From: Helicoverpa zea
Taxonomy: Eukaryota > Arthropoda > Insecta > Lepidoptera > Noctuidae
Direction of reading: 5' to 3'
Length of the DNA stretch: 64,000 nucleotides
Assembly (NCBI RefSeq): GCF_022581195.2
Contig: NC_061465.1
Coordinates: 6,388,501-6,452,500 of the forward strand
A model generated the notes under the pieces. The model did not search any database, had not been told where the DNA came from, and saw only the letters and a list, made by a program, of their open reading frames with translations. The number at the start of each line of letters is the position of its first letter. Position 1 is the first letter of the stretch. Made by a program: the position numbers and the translations under genes. This document shows positions 62,056 through 64,000 of this stretch, one piece after another.

Positions 62056-62425
62056 CGTGGTGACTTAGTGGAAGTCGTGGTGGTTTATAGGGTAGAGAAC
62101 GTCTTTGATTCCAGGTCTGGCAAGTACGTGCCAATGCAACTTTTCTAAGTTCGTATGTACTTTCTACGTATATTTTGGATACCAATGACCGTTATTTGGA
62201 AGGCATGTTAAACTGTAGGTTCCGGCTGTCATTGAACATTCTTGGCAGTCGTTATGGGTAGTCAGACCAGTTTTACCAAGGGGTGTTGGGTTGAGCGGGT
62301 AACCGGGTTGTGGAGGTCAGATAGGCAGTCGCTCCTTGTAAAACACTGGTACTCAGTTGCATCGTGACTGGAAGTCGACTCTAACATAATTGGGATAAAG
62401 GCTCTTGAGATAATAACGACAATAA
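62056..62425 (+). repeat. tRNA-derived SINE, near full length
   Basis: The head GTCGTGGTGACTTAGTGGAA and a B-box-like GATTCCAGGTC are followed by GTACGTGCCAATGCAACTTT, ATGTTAAACTGTAGGTTCCG, GCAGTCGTTATGGGTAGTCA, GAGGTCAGATAGGCAGTCGC and TTGGGATAAAGGCTC. This is the most complete copy in the window of the family also seen at 27470, 36545 and 58165. The degenerate promoter boxes suggest an origin from a tRNA gene. Confidence 0.8.
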
Positions 62426-62439
62426 TAATGAGCTATAAG

Positions 62440-62715
62440 CACCGCAGGACATCTGAGGCTGATGACGGGGAGTAGCTACCCCGCGGGGCTATATATACTG
62501 AGTTCTCCAGGGAGAGTATACTGCCCCCATCTCCGGCCGGTCGGAGTGAACCATGACGGGGGTAGGTCTCAAGCCTCTGGCTTGGCTTAGCCGTCCAGAG
62601 TGGAGTCGCTAGAGCAGGGTTAGTAACCCTGCTCGGAGGATACCTCGTGGTAAGTGACCCACAGGGAGCGCGTAATCGGCGTTTAAAATCCGCCGAGGTA
62701 TTCTCACACTTCAGC
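62440..62715. repeat. GC-rich dispersed repeat, probably LINE untranslated region
   Basis: A roughly 270-bp GC-rich block with ACGGGGAGTAGCTACCCCGC, CTGCCCCCATCTCCGGCCGG and CCATGACGGGGGTAGGTCTC. It resembles 5' sequence of R1/Jockey-like non-LTR elements of Lepidoptera, but there is no reading frame to confirm this. It follows the SINE directly. Confidence 0.5.
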
Positions 62716-63086
62716 CGCTCATGTCCCTGTTGCCCTCTTGTTGCTATTCAGTGACTGATCTGTACAGTAAGTGAGCTGGCGAAGTCTCCACCTGCAATTT
62801 TTACATGTATCTAATACATTGTCATCGGCAGGTGCCATAGTTCCCGTAGTTTCCCCATTCCTAGTCCATTAGCATCCCATCACAATAGCCCAAGTAGTTT
62901 TCATCCACAGTTAACAATGGTATAGCACAGAACCGGGGATTGTCTTTTTTTAACGACGTCTACCGGGGATTGTCCTTGAGTTCATATTTCTATAGTGTAT
63001 AAAGGGATAATCGTCGGTTTTGTGTCACCATACCTATTTCATAACATTCGTTTCTATACATTTCAAGTGTAGTATTGCTCTTGAAG

Positions 63087-63602
63087 TTCCACATCAGGTG
63101 TTCCAGATCTTCGATGTATATACGTCAATAGAGAGTGCTTATTAGATTGAACCACTTTTGCAAAAACGTCATATCTTTATATGCTATAGTATAGCTGGGC
63201 TCCTGGGGTTCCACATCAGGTGTTTTACATCTTCAATTTTTATAAGTCAACAGAGAGTGCTTATCAGATTGAACAACTTTTGCTAAAACGTCACACCTCT
63301 ATATGCTATAGTCTAGCTGGGCCCCTGGAGTTCCACATCAGGTGTTTTAGATCTTCAATTTGTATAAGTCAATAGAAAGTGCTTATCAAGTTGAATAACT
63401 TTTGCTAAAACGTCATACCTGTATATGGTACAGAGAAGCTGGGCTCTTGGGGTTCCACATCAGGTGTTCCAGATCTTAAAATTTATTATCTCAGCTGAAA
63501 ATGCTCATCACATGAAACAATTTGTGCTATGGCACCATTTTGGTATCTCTTATAGTTTTGTTGGTCTGTTGGTGTTCTGCATCAGGTCTTCAAGTTTCGA
63601 AG
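63087..63602 (+). repeat. 122-bp tandem repeat array, five units
   Basis: TTCCACATCAGGTGTT starts at 63087, 63209, 63331 and 63453, and a diverged unit (TTCTGCATCAGGTCTT) at 63575, exactly 122 bp apart. The middle units are close to one another (about 85-90% by eye) and the last is more diverged. No reading frame runs through it. Read through, it borders the (ATACAGAC)n run and may be the 3' part of a retroelement. Confidence 0.9.
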
Positions 63603-63701
63603 ATAAATTATAGCCTATATGTTGACCAGGCTTAATACTGATACAACAAAGAAAAAATCATTGAAATCCGTCCAGTAGTTCCGAAGATTAGCGTATACAA
63701 A

Positions 63702-63752
63702 CAAACAGACATACAGACATACAGACATACAGACATACAGACATACAGACAG
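63702..63752. repeat. (ATACAGAC)n microsatellite
   Basis: Five to six units of CAGACATA in tandem, followed by a run of T. Its minus-strand frame yields a false cysteine/valine-rich peptide. Confidence 0.9.
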
Positions 63753-64000
63753 AATTTTTTTTTTTGGATTTGTGCTCCATTACTGTTTCTAAACCCCACC
63801 CAATTACTATTTTTTTAATATATTCAATGTACAGACACAGTTTTTTTACAGATTTATTATATGTATAGACTAGAAGAGTTTGCAAGTACGCTGGCTAACG
63901 AGAGAGAAGATATTTCTAAAAACGAATGACTGAGCTCCGATTAATTAATTTTGCGCCGTTCTGTAGATAATTGCAGCATATTACTCGTCCGTTATATTAT

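Noticed and set aside
63087..63602. Regular array considered as CRISPR-like
   Set aside because: Units are contiguous 122-bp tandem copies without unique spacers, and the genome is animal.

Overview
The window is nuclear DNA from an insect, almost certainly a moth or butterfly (Lepidoptera). The evidence is AT-rich sequence, genes split into short exons with GT/AG introns, and interspersed repeats I recognise as typical of lepidopteran genomes: the 'gccaagtgcgagtcgg / acggaaccctaaaa' family, the 'gcccgcggcttcgcccgcg' family, and several SINEs and LINE 3' ends. I cannot name the species.

The genes lie between about 18.9 and 49.8 kb. Working exon by exon with splice phases, I reconstructed four complete protein-coding genes. 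(1) Mitochondrial methylmalonate-semialdehyde dehydrogenase (ALDH6 family), + strand, 10 coding exons, 522 aa. (2) A secreted/lysosomal DNase II, + strand, 8 exons, 424 aa, with both catalytic histidine motifs. (3) A second DNase II in tandem, + strand, 6 exons, 369 aa; every one of its introns matches gene 2 in position and phase, but the second catalytic motif HxK has become SxG. (4) A membrane-anchored short-chain dehydrogenase of the SDR9C/17-beta-HSD type, - strand, 5 exons, 342 aa, with a degraded Rossmann glycine motif and YxxxK replaced by AxxxR. A tRNA-Gly(CCC) gene lies on the opposite strand inside the second intron of gene 4. Genes 3 and 4 are convergent.

The flanks, 1 to 18.8 kb and about 50 to 64 kb, contain no coding sequence I can support; they hold AT-rich intergenic or intronic DNA and repeats. 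Notable mobile elements are: a 1453-bp pair about 99.5% identical, each with 200-bp terminal inverted repeats and a perfect 4-bp target duplication, one in MMSDH intron 3 and one in DNase II-1 intron 1; a 286-bp hAT-type MITE with a perfect 8-bp target duplication just upstream of MMSDH exon 8; an inverted-repeat element at 15.5-17.6 kb with many copies of a TTCGCGTCCA motif and a nested RTE-like LINE fragment; and a five-unit, 122-bp tandem array near 63.1-63.6 kb.

Functionally, MMSDH completes valine and thymine catabolism in mitochondria, DNase II degrades DNA in lysosomes or gut lumen, and the SDR would act at a membrane if it is active. I see no common pathway. I found no clearly new multi-gene system. 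The strongest leads are the two apparent pseudoenzymes (DNase II-2 and the SDR), the large insertion in DNase II-1, and the near-identical twin elements.
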